This document shows, in pieces, positions 21,226-29,489 of a DNA stretch of 43,486 nucleotides. The notes beneath the pieces were generated by a model that ran no database searches, was not told the origin of the DNA, and saw only the letters and a program-made list of their open reading frames with translations. The DNA comes from JBBPZK01 sp965219175. Lineage in GTDB: Bacteria > Actinomycetota > Rubrobacteria > Rubrobacterales > Rubrobacteraceae. Position numbers and translations under genes: made by a program. Position 1 is the stretch's first letter. Each line of letters begins with the position of its first letter. The stretch covers positions 1 through 43,486 of the forward strand of contig CBDCNI010000004.1 of assembly GCA_965219175.1 (NCBI GenBank). Reading direction: 5' to 3'.

Positions 21226-24200
21226 ATGACAGACCCTACGAGAATCTTGAAGAACCGCGAAGTACTCGCGAGGGACCCGGTCGGGAACAGAATCCCGAAC
21301 GGCGGGGTCGCCAAGATCGGCGAGCCCGCCACGCAGGGCGAGTGGGACGTGCTCCGCTACGAGCTTTCGAGCTTCGTCTGCGAAGGCGAGTACGAGCGCG
21401 GCCTCCAGACGATTCTCGACACCTACCTGGGCAACCTCGGCAGGGGAGACCAGCCCGCGGTATGGGTCAGCGGGTTCTACGGCTCCGGCAAGTCGCACCT
21501 GGTACGCGTGCTCGAGTTTCTCTGGCGGGATATAGGATTCTCTGACGGGGCCACGGCCCGGAGCGTAACGCAGCTTCCGGACACGGTTCGCGAGAAGCTT
21601 AGGGAACTCGATACGGCCGGGCGACGGGGAGGAGGTCTCTGGTCAGCCGCGGGTACCCTCGGGGCCGGCGCGGGAGAGAGCGTCCGGCTCGCCATCCTGG
21701 GAATCGTCTTTGAGGGGGCGGGGCTTCCGAGACGTTACGCCCAGGGACGTTTCGTCCTCTGGCTTAGGCAGAGCGGCTTCTACGACGGGGTAAGGGCAGC
21801 CGTCGAGGCCGAGGGCCGGGACTTCCGCAGGGAGCTGCAGAACCTCTACGTCTCGCCGTACATCGCCCGGGCCCTGCTCTCCATCTACCCGGCGTTCGCG
21901 GGCGGCGAGACCGAGGCCCGGTCCTTTATAAAGGCGCAGTACCCGAGCCCGGACGACGTAAGCGACGACGAGATGCTCGAGTGCATCTCCGGCGTCCTGG
22001 AGCTCCAGTCCGGGGGCGGGGAGCTGCCCTGCACGCTCCTCGTCCTTGACGAGCTACAGCAGTACATCGGGGACAACGCCGACCGGACCTTGAGGGTCCA
22101 GCAAGTGGTCGAGGCCTGCTCGTCGCGCTTCGAAGGCCGGGTGCTCTTCGTCGCCACGGGGCAGTCGGCCCTGCAGGCGACGCCGCAGCTCCAGAAGCTC
22201 CAGGGGCGCTTCACCGTGCAGGTCTCGCTCTCGGATACAGACGTCGAGGAGGTCGTGCGAAAGGTCGTCCTGAGGAAAGATGAGACGAAGAAAGCCGACC
22301 TCGTGCAGATGTTGGAAGAGAACAGCGGGGAGATCGACCGTCAGCTCTCCGGGACGAGGATCCGGCCGACGGAGGAGGACCGGGGCGTTCTCGTCGCGGA
22401 CTATCCGCTCCTCCCTACCCGCCGGCGATTCTGGGAGCGCGTCCTGCGGGCCATAGACCGGGCCGGGGCGGCCGGACAGCTCCGCACGCAGCTCAGGATC
22501 GTGCAGGAAGCGACCGAGGAGGTGGCCGAGCTGCCCGTCGGCAGCGTCATCGCGGCGGACTTCATCTACGATGACCTCTCCGCGTCGATGATCCGCAGCG
22601 GTGTTCTCCTGCGCGAGGTAGACGAGACGATCCGAGGCCAGAGGGACGGCACCGAAGAGGGGGAACTGCGCTCGCGGCTGTGCGCCCTGATCCTCCTGAT
22701 CGGCCAGCTTCCGAGAGACGCCGGAAGCGATTCCGGGCTCAGGGCGATGCCGGAGACCCTTGCCGACCTCCTCATCCAGGACATCCGGGAAGGAAGCGCT
22801 CCTCTCCGTGGTCGCATCCCCGACCTCCTGAACGGCATGGTCGAGAGCGGCAAGCTCATGTCGGTTGACGGCGAGTATCGTCTCCAGACCCGCGAGGGCG
22901 CGGAGTGGACGGCTGCCTACCAGAGCGCCCGCGCCCGCATCTTCGGGGACGACGCCAGGATCTCCAGCGACCGCTCGCGAGAGCTGCGCGAGGCGGTGGG
23001 AAGCGCCCTCAAGGGGCTCGGCTTCGTGCAGGGAGAGAGTAAGGTTCCCAGGAAGGCGGCGCTTCACTTCGGCCTGGAGCCACCGAAGTCTTCCGGGGCG
23101 GTCCCGGTCTGGGTGCGCGACGCGTGGTCCGTGGGCGAGAAGCAGGTCCGGGCCGAGGCACAGGCGGCCGGACGCGACGACCCGGTCGTCCACGTCTTCC
23201 TGCCGAGGAGAAGCGCCGACGAACTCAAAGGCACCCTCGCCTCTTTCGAGGCGTCGAGCGAGGTCGTTTCGGGCAGGCCGGTACCCTCGACCCAGGAGGG
23301 CAAGGAGGCCAGGGCTTCCATCGAGGGACGCCGCCAGAGCGACCGGGCGCGACTCGACGCCGTGCTCGACTCCATCCTCCGCGACGCGCGGGTCTTCCTC
23401 GGCGGAGGGGCGGAGGTCTCCGGCGGCGGGCTCAGGAGCGCCGTCCAGGAGGCGGGGCGCTCGTCGCTGGAGCGTCTCTACCCGCGTTTCGTGGAAGCAG
23501 ACCACGCCCGGTGGGACGCCGTGCTGAAGCAGGCCCGCGAGGGAAGCGCCGACGCGCTTACCAGGGTCGGGTACGGCGGGGACGCCGAGAAGCACCCGGT
23601 CTCCCGAGAGGTACTCGCGTTCGTCGGGCCGGGGCGGAAGGGCCGGGAGGTGAGGGCCAGGTTCGAGGGAGTGCCCTACGGCTGGCCCCAGGACGCGGTC
23701 GACGCCGCCGTCTTCGCCCTCGTCGGCGGAGGGTACCTCCGGGCCTCGGTGAACGGCTCCGAGGCCACCGCCCGGACCCTAGACCAGAAGAAGATCGGGG
23801 TGGCGGACCTGAAGGCGGAGACGCTCGTCGTCTCTGCGCAGCAGCGTCTCGCGATCAGGAAGCTCCTCGTGGAGGCCGGGATAGACGCCCGGAGCGACGA
23901 AGAACCGCAAGCCGCCCGTGCCTTCGTGAACCACGCGCTTGCCCTTGCGCAGAGGGCCGGAGGCGAGCCGCCGCTCCCCGCGCCCCCGGATACCTCGCAC
24001 CTGCGCGAGCTTGGGGATCGCGAGGGGAACGAGCTTCTGCTCGGCGTCTTCAGCGAGCGCGACCGGCTTGGGAAGGAGATGTCCGGCTGGGAGGTCCTCG
24101 TGGAGAAGGCGAGAGAGCGGCTTCCCGAGTGGCAGCGGCTCCAGGCGCTTCTCGGCCACGCGCGGGAGGTCGTCGGCGCGGAGGGGGTGCGCGAGCAGGC

Positions 24201-24693
24201 CGGGGCGATCCGGGCTGGGCGCACCCTGCTGGACGAACCGGACCCGGTCGCCCCGCTCCTCTCCGATCTGACGGGCGTGCTCCGCTCCGCGCTCAACGAG
24301 GCCCACGACCGCTACTCCGAGAATTTCGACCGGGAGATGTCCTCGCTCGCGGCTTCGGATCCCTGGCGGAGGCTCGCGCAGGGGCAACGCGAGGGCCTCG
24401 TTGCCTCGTTCGGGCTGCGCAGGAGGGAGAAGCCCCGCGTCGAGAGCGGCGCGGCGGTCCTCGACTCGCTGAACGTGACCCCGCTCTCGGAGTGGGAGAG
24501 CCTCGCCTACTCGCTCCCGGAGAGGTTCGGGCGCGCCCTCGCGGAGGCCGCCCGGCTGCTGGAGCCGAAGGCCGTGAAGGTTCGCCCGCCAGGCGCGAGC
24601 CTGAAGACCGAGGCCGACCTGGACGAGTATCTGGCCGGCCTGCGCGAGCAGGTGCTCTCCCACATCCGTGAGGGGAGGCCGGTGATCCTGTAG
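21226..24693 (+). CDS. brxC: BREX ATPase BrxC
   Basis: This 1155-residue protein is the large P-loop ATPase of BREX. Walker A is WVSGFYGSGKSHLVRVLEF near 80-95 and Walker B LLVLDELQQYIGD near 269, followed by a sensor stretch LFVATGQSALQATP. The C-terminal two-thirds is mostly helical and charged. BrxC is needed for BREX methylation and defence and probably forms an oligomer with PglX/PglZ. ATG 21226 follows GGAGGGTTAGGAAG. Length fits the usual ~1100-1200. GC content is high and uniform (~68%), unlike the flanking plasmid backbone, marking the operon as a unit acquired together. Confidence 0.93.
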   Translation: MTDPTRILKNREVLARDPVGNRIPNGGVAKIGEPATQGEWDVLRYELSSFVCEGEYERGLQTILDTYLGNLGRGDQPAVWVSGFYGSGKSHLVRVLEFLWRDIGFSDGATARSVTQLPDTVREKLRELDTAGRRGGGLWSAAGTLGAGAGESVRLAILGIVFEGAGLPRRYAQGRFVLWLRQSGFYDGVRAAVEAEGRDFRRELQNLYVSPYIARALLSIYPAFAGGETEARSFIKAQYPSPDDVSDDEMLECISGVLELQSGGGELPCTLLVLDELQQYIGDNADRTLRVQQVVEACSSRFEGRVLFVATGQSALQATPQLQKLQGRFTVQVSLSDTDVEEVVRKVVLRKDETKKADLVQMLEENSGEIDRQLSGTRIRPTEEDRGVLVADYPLLPTRRRFWERVLRAIDRAGAAGQLRTQLRIVQEATEEVAELPVGSVIAADFIYDDLSASMIRSGVLLREVDETIRGQRDGTEEGELRSRLCALILLIGQLPRDAGSDSGLRAMPETLADLLIQDIREGSAPLRGRIPDLLNGMVESGKLMSVDGEYRLQTREGAEWTAAYQSARARIFGDDARISSDRSRELREAVGSALKGLGFVQGESKVPRKAALHFGLEPPKSSGAVPVWVRDAWSVGEKQVRAEAQAAGRDDPVVHVFLPRRSADELKGTLASFEASSEVVSGRPVPSTQEGKEARASIEGRRQSDRARLDAVLDSILRDARVFLGGGAEVSGGGLRSAVQEAGRSSLERLYPRFVEADHARWDAVLKQAREGSADALTRVGYGGDAEKHPVSREVLAFVGPGRKGREVRARFEGVPYGWPQDAVDAAVFALVGGGYLRASVNGSEATARTLDQKKIGVADLKAETLVVSAQQRLAIRKLLVEAGIDARSDEEPQAARAFVNHALALAQRAGGEPPLPAPPDTSHLRELGDREGNELLLGVFSERDRLGKEMSGWEVLVEKARERLPEWQRLQALLGHAREVVGAEGVREQAGAIRAGRTLLDEPDPVAPLLSDLTGVLRSALNEAHDRYSENFDREMSSLAASDPWRRLAQGQREGLVASFGLRRREKPRVESGAAVLDSLNVTPLSEWESLAYSLPERFGRALAEAARLLEPKAVKVRPPGASLKTEADLDEYLAGLREQVLSHIREGRPVIL

Positions 24694-24738
24694 CATAAGA
24701 GGCTGTCGTTTTCGGCAAAATTAGGGGAGGAGGCGCTG

Positions 24739-27700
24739 GTGAGACCGACCCTTACGCTCGCCACCGGGGACCGGAAGAAGCTGGAGAAGGCTATCGTGGC
24801 CGCCCGCGACGCCGCCGAGAGGGGCGCCACCAAAGCGCTCGAGTATCTCGCCGTGCACGAGAAGGGACCTCGCCCCGGCATGTCGCAGGGCGACAGGAAG
24901 CTGAGAAGAGCCCTTCGGGCGAAGGCTCGTCTGCTTGGGACGAACACCGAGAGCCCGGAGGGCCTGCAGCCGCTGGTCGACGAGTGCGCCTACGGCCAGT
25001 GGCACAAGATGCTCTTCGCCGGGTTCCTCGCGAAGAATTCGAGCCGGAGCTTCCTGATGCACCCGGAGTACAAGGTGCCGGTCTCTCTCGAGGACTGCGC
25101 CGAGCTTGCCCTCGAGGAGGGAGACCTGGACGGCTGGGCGACCGCCGCGAGGTACGCGGCCGCCATGTTCCCCGACGTATTCCCCGCCGAAGACCCGATC
25201 CAGCAGGTGGAGTTCTTCCGGGAAGACCAAACGGCGCTCACCCGTTTCCTCGAAGAGATACCGGACCCGGCCTACGATCCCGACGAGGGGATAGGATGGG
25301 CCTATCAGTTCTGGCAGTCGAAGGCAAAGAAAGAGGTGAACGAGAGCGGACGCAAGATCGGCGGCGCGGACCTCCCCGCCGTCACCCAGCTCTTCACCGA
25401 GGACTACATGGTGAAATTCCTCCTCCACAACACTTTGGGCGCGTGGTGGGCCGCCCGAAACCCAGAGAGCGAGATCTTCCGAGGTCTGGAATACCTCCGC
25501 TTCAAGGACGACGGAACGCTCGCCGCCGGTACGTTCGACGGCTGGCCGGCCACAGCCGCCGAGATAACGGTGATGGACCCCAGCGCGGGGTCAGGCCACT
25601 TCCTGACCGCGGCGGCCGAGCTTCTGGCGCGCATGCGGGAGGAGGAAGAAGGGCTCTCGCCCTCGGAGGCGGCGGAGGCCGTGTTGCGGGACAACGTCTT
25701 CGGGCTGGAGCTGGACGAACGATGCACCCAGATCATGGCGTTCGCCCTCGCCCTGTGGGCCTGGAAGCGCGGCGGATACAGAAAGCTCCCGGTCCCGCAC
25801 GTAGCGTGGAGCGGCCGTCCGGCGGGCGGCAGGCCCGAGGAGTGGACGCGGCTCGCCGCCAGGGACTTCCGGCTGGAGAACGCGCTATCGAGGCTGCACA
25901 GGCTCTTCCGCGACGCGCCTGACCTCGGGAGCCTTATAGACCCGTCGCGGGTCGCGGAGGGGCGGGCGTTCACGAAGATCGGGACGACCGAGATGGACGT
26001 GGCCGGGATAGAGGAGGTCGAGCCGTTGCTTTCGAAGGCCCTCGTCGGTGAACGCGGCGGAGCATCCAGCGATCCGACGGCCTCTGTTTTCTCCGGGTTC
26101 GCGCAGGACGCCGAGGCGACCGTCTTCGGAGAGGCTGCAAGGGGGATCGCCCGCGCCGCCTCCCTAATGCGCCGCCGCTACACCCTCGTCGCTACCAACG
26201 TCCCGTACCTCGCCCGCGGCAAACAGGGCGACACTCTGAAGGACTTCCTGGAGACGTATCACCCGGCGGGCAAGGCCGACCTCGCGACCACCTTCGTCGA
26301 GCGGTGTGCGAGCTACGCCGCCCCCGGCGGCACGACCGCCCTCGTCACCCCGCAGAACTGGCTCTTCCTCGGCACCTACAAGAAGCTCCGTGAGCGGCTC
26401 CTGAAGACGCAAAGCTGGAACCTCGTCGCCCGGCTCGGCTCCGGTGCGTTCGAGACGATAGGTGGCGAAGTTGTCAACGTCGCTCTTCTCGCCATAACCA
26501 ACGCCCCACCCGCAGGGGATCACCCCATGACCGGCCTCGACGTGAGCGACCGGAAAACCCCCGCCGAGAAGGACCACGCTCTCCACGAAGCCGACGTCGT
26601 TACCCTCCCGCAGGCCAGGCAGTTGGAGAACCCTGATGCGAGAGTCACGGTAGAAGAGAGTTCAGGACTTCCGCTGTTATCGAAGTTCGCAGATGGCGTA
26701 CACGGATTAGGGACAAAGGACGCACCTCGTTTCGTAAAATGTTTCTGGGAGATCGCGAGTGTCGGTCGCGACTGGGAGTTCATGCAGAGTACAGTTGACT
26801 CCCCAGTTTCTTGGGGAGGCGTGGAGCACATCGTCTTTTGGGAAAGAGGCGAAGGGATATTACACGAACTCGGTAAGACAGGAGATGCAATTCTCGCAGG
26901 GTCGATGGCTTGGGGGAAACCGGGCGTTGCCGTAAGTCAAATGGGTTCATTGCCAGCCGCAATCTTTTCTCAAGAGATTTTTGACAAGAACGTGGCCGTG
27001 GTACTGCCGAAAGATCAGAGTTACGTTGCCGCGATCTGGGCTTTCTGTTCTTCTCCTGAGTTCAATAAAGAAGTTCGTAAAATCGATCAGAAACTAAACG
27101 TGACAAACAAGACACTTGTGAAAGTCCCCTTCGACCTCGAACGCTGGCAGAAGGTGACGGAGGAGAAGTACCCGGACGGCCTGCCGGAGTCGTACTCCGA
27201 CGACCCTACGCAGTGGCTTTTCCACGGCCACCCGGCGAAAGCGAGCGAGGGTACGGCGCTACAGGTAGCGGTGGCGCGGCTTCTCGGCTACCGCTGGCCC
27301 GCCGAGGCTGAGGGCGCGGCACAGGAGATGTCGCTCTCCGCCGAGGGCCGGGCGTGGATACAACACTCTGTCCGCCTCGACGCTCACGCCGACCCGGATG
27401 GCGTCGTCTGCCTCTCGGCGGTCGCGGGGGAGAGGACCGCCGCCGAGCGGCTGCGCGCCCTCCTCGCCGACACCTACGAAGACTCACCCGAAGGCTGGTC
27501 GCAGGGCGCTCTCGACAAGCTGCTCGCCGAGGCCGGCTCCGGCGGGAAGGACCTCGCCGGTTGGCTCTGGTCGGACTTCTTCAAGCAGCATTGTCGTATC
27601 TTCCACAACCGCCCGTTTATCTGGCACGTCTGGGACGGCAGGAAGGACGGTTTCTCCGCGCTCGTCGACTACCACGCGCTCGACGAACGGTTGCTCCGGC

Positions 27701-28077
27701 GCCTGATCTACACTTACCTCGGGTCGTGGATCGAGGGCCAACGCGCCGCCGCCGAAGCGGAGGAGACGGGCGCTGATGGACGCCTCGCCGCCGCCCTGGA
27801 CCTCCAGCAGCGCCTCGAAGCCATCCTCGAAGGCGAGCCGCCCTACGACCTCTACATCCGCTGGAAGAAGCCAGGCGAACAGCCCATCGGCTGGAACCCC
27901 GACATAAACGACGGCGTCCGGCTCAACGTCCGCCCCTTCGTGGAGGCCGGGGTGCTCAGGAGCAAGTTCACGGTCAACTGGAAGAAAGACCGGGGCAAGA
28001 ACCCCGACGGCTCCGAACGCTACAACAACCTGCACCTCACCCGCGCCGAAAAAGAGGGGGCGAGGAACAGCGAGTGA
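24739..28077 (+). CDS. pglX: BREX adenine-specific DNA methyltransferase PglX
   Basis: This 1112-residue N6-adenine methyltransferase marks host DNA as self. Motif I is VMDPSAGSGHFLTAAAELL near 278; the catalytic motif IV is VATNVPYLARG near 486, reading NVPY instead of the usual NPPY. A DxxxGxxxFVERC helix and GGTTALVTPQNWLFL complete the Rossmann core. Residues ~630-795 (26630-27125) are the likely target-recognition segment and have much lower GC than the rest. GTG 24739 follows GGGGAGGAGG. The stop overlaps the next gene (GTGA). In type I BREX, PglX methylates one strand of a non-palindromic site; the site here cannot be read from sequence. Confidence 0.93.
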   Translation: MRPTLTLATGDRKKLEKAIVAARDAAERGATKALEYLAVHEKGPRPGMSQGDRKLRRALRAKARLLGTNTESPEGLQPLVDECAYGQWHKMLFAGFLAKNSSRSFLMHPEYKVPVSLEDCAELALEEGDLDGWATAARYAAAMFPDVFPAEDPIQQVEFFREDQTALTRFLEEIPDPAYDPDEGIGWAYQFWQSKAKKEVNESGRKIGGADLPAVTQLFTEDYMVKFLLHNTLGAWWAARNPESEIFRGLEYLRFKDDGTLAAGTFDGWPATAAEITVMDPSAGSGHFLTAAAELLARMREEEEGLSPSEAAEAVLRDNVFGLELDERCTQIMAFALALWAWKRGGYRKLPVPHVAWSGRPAGGRPEEWTRLAARDFRLENALSRLHRLFRDAPDLGSLIDPSRVAEGRAFTKIGTTEMDVAGIEEVEPLLSKALVGERGGASSDPTASVFSGFAQDAEATVFGEAARGIARAASLMRRRYTLVATNVPYLARGKQGDTLKDFLETYHPAGKADLATTFVERCASYAAPGGTTALVTPQNWLFLGTYKKLRERLLKTQSWNLVARLGSGAFETIGGEVVNVALLAITNAPPAGDHPMTGLDVSDRKTPAEKDHALHEADVVTLPQARQLENPDARVTVEESSGLPLLSKFADGVHGLGTKDAPRFVKCFWEIASVGRDWEFMQSTVDSPVSWGGVEHIVFWERGEGILHELGKTGDAILAGSMAWGKPGVAVSQMGSLPAAIFSQEIFDKNVAVVLPKDQSYVAAIWAFCSSPEFNKEVRKIDQKLNVTNKTLVKVPFDLERWQKVTEEKYPDGLPESYSDDPTQWLFHGHPAKASEGTALQVAVARLLGYRWPAEAEGAAQEMSLSAEGRAWIQHSVRLDAHADPDGVVCLSAVAGERTAAERLRALLADTYEDSPEGWSQGALDKLLAEAGSGGKDLAGWLWSDFFKQHCRIFHNRPFIWHVWDGRKDGFSALVDYHALDERLLRRLIYTYLGSWIEGQRAAAEAEETGADGRLAAALDLQQRLEAILEGEPPYDLYIRWKKPGEQPIGWNPDINDGVRLNVRPFVEAGVLRSKFTVNWKKDRGKNPDGSERYNNLHLTRAEKEGARNSE
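26630..27125 (+). other. Low-GC segment of pglX: probable swapped target-recognition domain
   Basis: Hand counts of 60-base lines give 50% GC at 26641 and 26701, 48% at 26821 and 33% at 27061, against 67% at 25861 and 65% at 27181. The reading frame is intact. The segment follows the methyltransferase core, where specificity domains of such enzymes lie. The simplest explanation is replacement by recombination from another source, changing DNA specificity. Confidence 0.65.
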
Positions 28078-28700
28078 AGAATAGCCTCGAAGACAAACCC
28101 CGGACGCTGAAGTACGCTCGGTACCTGGTAGAGCGAGAGAGCTTGCTGCGGGACGCCGCCATGCAACCTCTCAGGGAGTTCGTCGAGAAAATCCAACATA
28201 GCAAGAACAAGGACCGTGACGTACCGCACTTCGATCCACTCGATGGAGGGCCGGCGGCCGGATGCCTCTTCCTCTTCGAGGCGGCCGGCGGCAAGGCCGT
28301 GGAGAGCGGCTTCATCTCCCGCAACAACGACGACGCGACCGCCGAAAGGTTCTTCAAACTGAACGATGGGGTTCTCGACCGGGAGAAGACGATCTCGTGG
28401 AACATAGTACCCTGGGCTCTGCGGGAGAACGGCAAGAACCGCAAGCCGACCACAGAAGAGATCGAAGAGGGACTCTGCTGGCTAAACGAACTCGTCTCCG
28501 AACTGCCAAACCTGAGAGTAGTCGTACTCTGCGGGGATCACGCACGTAAGGCGACCGCTTTTCTCTACACAAAGCGTCCCGAGTTACACGTCCTCCACGC
28601 TCCCCACCCAGCCCCTCAGTCCATGCTACAGCCGGGTAAAAAGAAGCACCTCAGGGCGGCTATAGAAAAAGCCGCACGCCTCGTGGAGTCCGGTGGATGA
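28074..28700 (+). CDS. Uracil-DNA-glycosylase-superfamily protein inside the BREX operon
   Basis: This 208-residue protein has the UDG-superfamily pattern. The active-site region LFLFEAAGGKAVESGFISRN (66-84) matches the LLEAPGPKA...GFVSRNN block of actinobacterial UDG-like proteins, with AAGG in place of APGP. WNIVPW follows at 109-114, and HAPHPAPQ at 175-182 is the second conserved motif (HPSP-like). Members excise uracil or other modified bases. GTG 28074 overlaps the pglX stop, so it is translated with pglX. It is not a core BREX gene. It could attack phage DNA carrying modified bases, or repair host DNA. The AAGG change may alter the water-activating or base pocket, so substrate is unknown. 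Confidence 0.8.
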   Translation: MKNSLEDKPRTLKYARYLVERESLLRDAAMQPLREFVEKIQHSKNKDRDVPHFDPLDGGPAAGCLFLFEAAGGKAVESGFISRNNDDATAERFFKLNDGVLDREKTISWNIVPWALRENGKNRKPTTEEIEEGLCWLNELVSELPNLRVVVLCGDHARKATAFLYTKRPELHVLHAPHPAPQSMLQPGKKKHLRAAIEKAARLVESGG

Positions 28701-28743
28701 GAGCGCACTCAAGCTCCTTTGGCGTGTTTCACCACTTTGAGTG

Positions 28744-28763
28744 TTACACTGTTCTACGTGTAA
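28744..28763 (+). promoter_or_regulatory. Inverted repeat upstream of the BREX-embedded vapBC
   Basis: TTACAC-N8-GTGTAA lies 16 bases before the antitoxin start and overlaps a weak promoter (TTGAGT 28737, TAAACT 28761, spacing 18). VapB proteins usually repress their own promoter at such palindromes. The 78-nt gap between the glycosylase and the antitoxin is the only sizeable gap between brxA and brxL apart from 45 bases before pglX. Confidence 0.5.
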
Positions 28764-28778
28764 ACTGGAGGTGAAGCT

Positions 28779-29024
28779 GTGGAGAGCAGGAACATAACGC
28801 TGTCGCTGCCGGAAGAGACTTTGCGAGATGTGAAGGTGCTTGCCGCCAGGAGGGGTACTTCCGTGTCCGCGCTTCTCTCGGAGACTTTGGCCGAGATCCT
28901 GGCGCGAGAGAGCGGGTACGCGGCGGCGAGGGAGAGGGGACTTTCCTCATTGGAGCGGGGCCTGAACCTCGGCACCGGGGGTAAGATCGGCTGGAGCCGG
29001 GACGAGCTCCACGAGCGGGCGTAG
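28779..29024 (+). CDS. vapB: VapB-type antitoxin (RHH)
   Basis: This 81-residue protein starts with a ribbon-helix-helix: RNITLSLPEETLRDVKVLAARRGTSVSALL, as in CopG/VapB antitoxins. It is followed by a long helical toxin-binding tail ending SRDELHERA. GTG 28779 follows GGAGGTGAAGCT. The PIN-domain toxin begins 12 bases after its stop. It would neutralise that toxin and repress the operon at the palindrome upstream. Its location between the glycosylase and pglZ is unusual. Confidence 0.85.
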   Translation: MESRNITLSLPEETLRDVKVLAARRGTSVSALLSETLAEILARESGYAAARERGLSSLERGLNLGTGGKIGWSRDELHERA

Positions 29025-29036
29025 CCGGCGGAGCTG

Positions 29037-29489
29037 ATGAAGCGCTTCGTCGACACCAACGTGCTCGTCTACGCCTACGACGAGAGTGCAGGTGAGAAGC
29101 GAGAGAAGGCGAACAGGCTCGTCGCCGGGTTGTGGGAGTCCGGCGAGGGGTGTCTGAGCGTGCAGGTGTTGCAGGAGTTCTACGTGAACGTGACGCGCAA
29201 GGTGAAGACGCCGATCTCCCGAATGCAAGCGGCCGCTATCGTCGAGGACCTGACGGCGTGGGAGGTACACTCGCCGGGTGGGAGGGACGTGCTCTCAGCG
29301 ATCGAGCTTCAGGGGCGAGAGAGCCTCTCGTTCTGGGACGCGATGATCGTCACCAGCGCCCGCTCACTGGGCTGCGAAGTCCTCTACTCGGAGGACATGA
29401 ACCCCGGCCAGCGCTACGACGGCGTCACGGTCGTCAACCCTCTCGAAGGGCGGCGGGGGCAGGAGACGAGCGCGGAGCAGGGGCATTGA
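29037..29489 (+). CDS. vapC: VapC-type PIN-domain ribonuclease toxin
   Basis: This 150-residue PIN-domain RNase has the acidic residues expected at the metal site: Asp6 in FVDTNVLVYAYD, Glu47 in LQEFYVNV, Asp100 in SFWDAMIV, and a fourth acidic group in YSEDMNPG. VapC toxins cut tRNA or rRNA when free of antitoxin. ATG 29037 follows GCCGGCGGAGCTG. The stop overlaps the probable TTG start of pglZ (TTGA), so the toxin and the BREX gene appear translationally coupled. Loss of the region would free the toxin, an addiction arrangement that would stabilise BREX. Confidence 0.87.
   Translation: MKRFVDTNVLVYAYDESAGEKREKANRLVAGLWESGEGCLSVQVLQEFYVNVTRKVKTPISRMQAAAIVEDLTAWEVHSPGGRDVLSAIELQGRESLSFWDAMIVTSARSLGCEVLYSEDMNPGQRYDGVTVVNPLEGRRGQETSAEQGH

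Noticed and set aside
22054..23595. Long minus-strand frame opposite brxC (513 codons)
   Set aside because: It is a high-GC shadow of brxC with no domain; the plus-strand frame has clear Walker motifs and operon context.
29132..29485. Upstream extension of the pglZ frame through the vapC gene
   Set aside because: The extension overlaps a complete PIN-domain gene in another frame; PglZ similarity starts near 29486.
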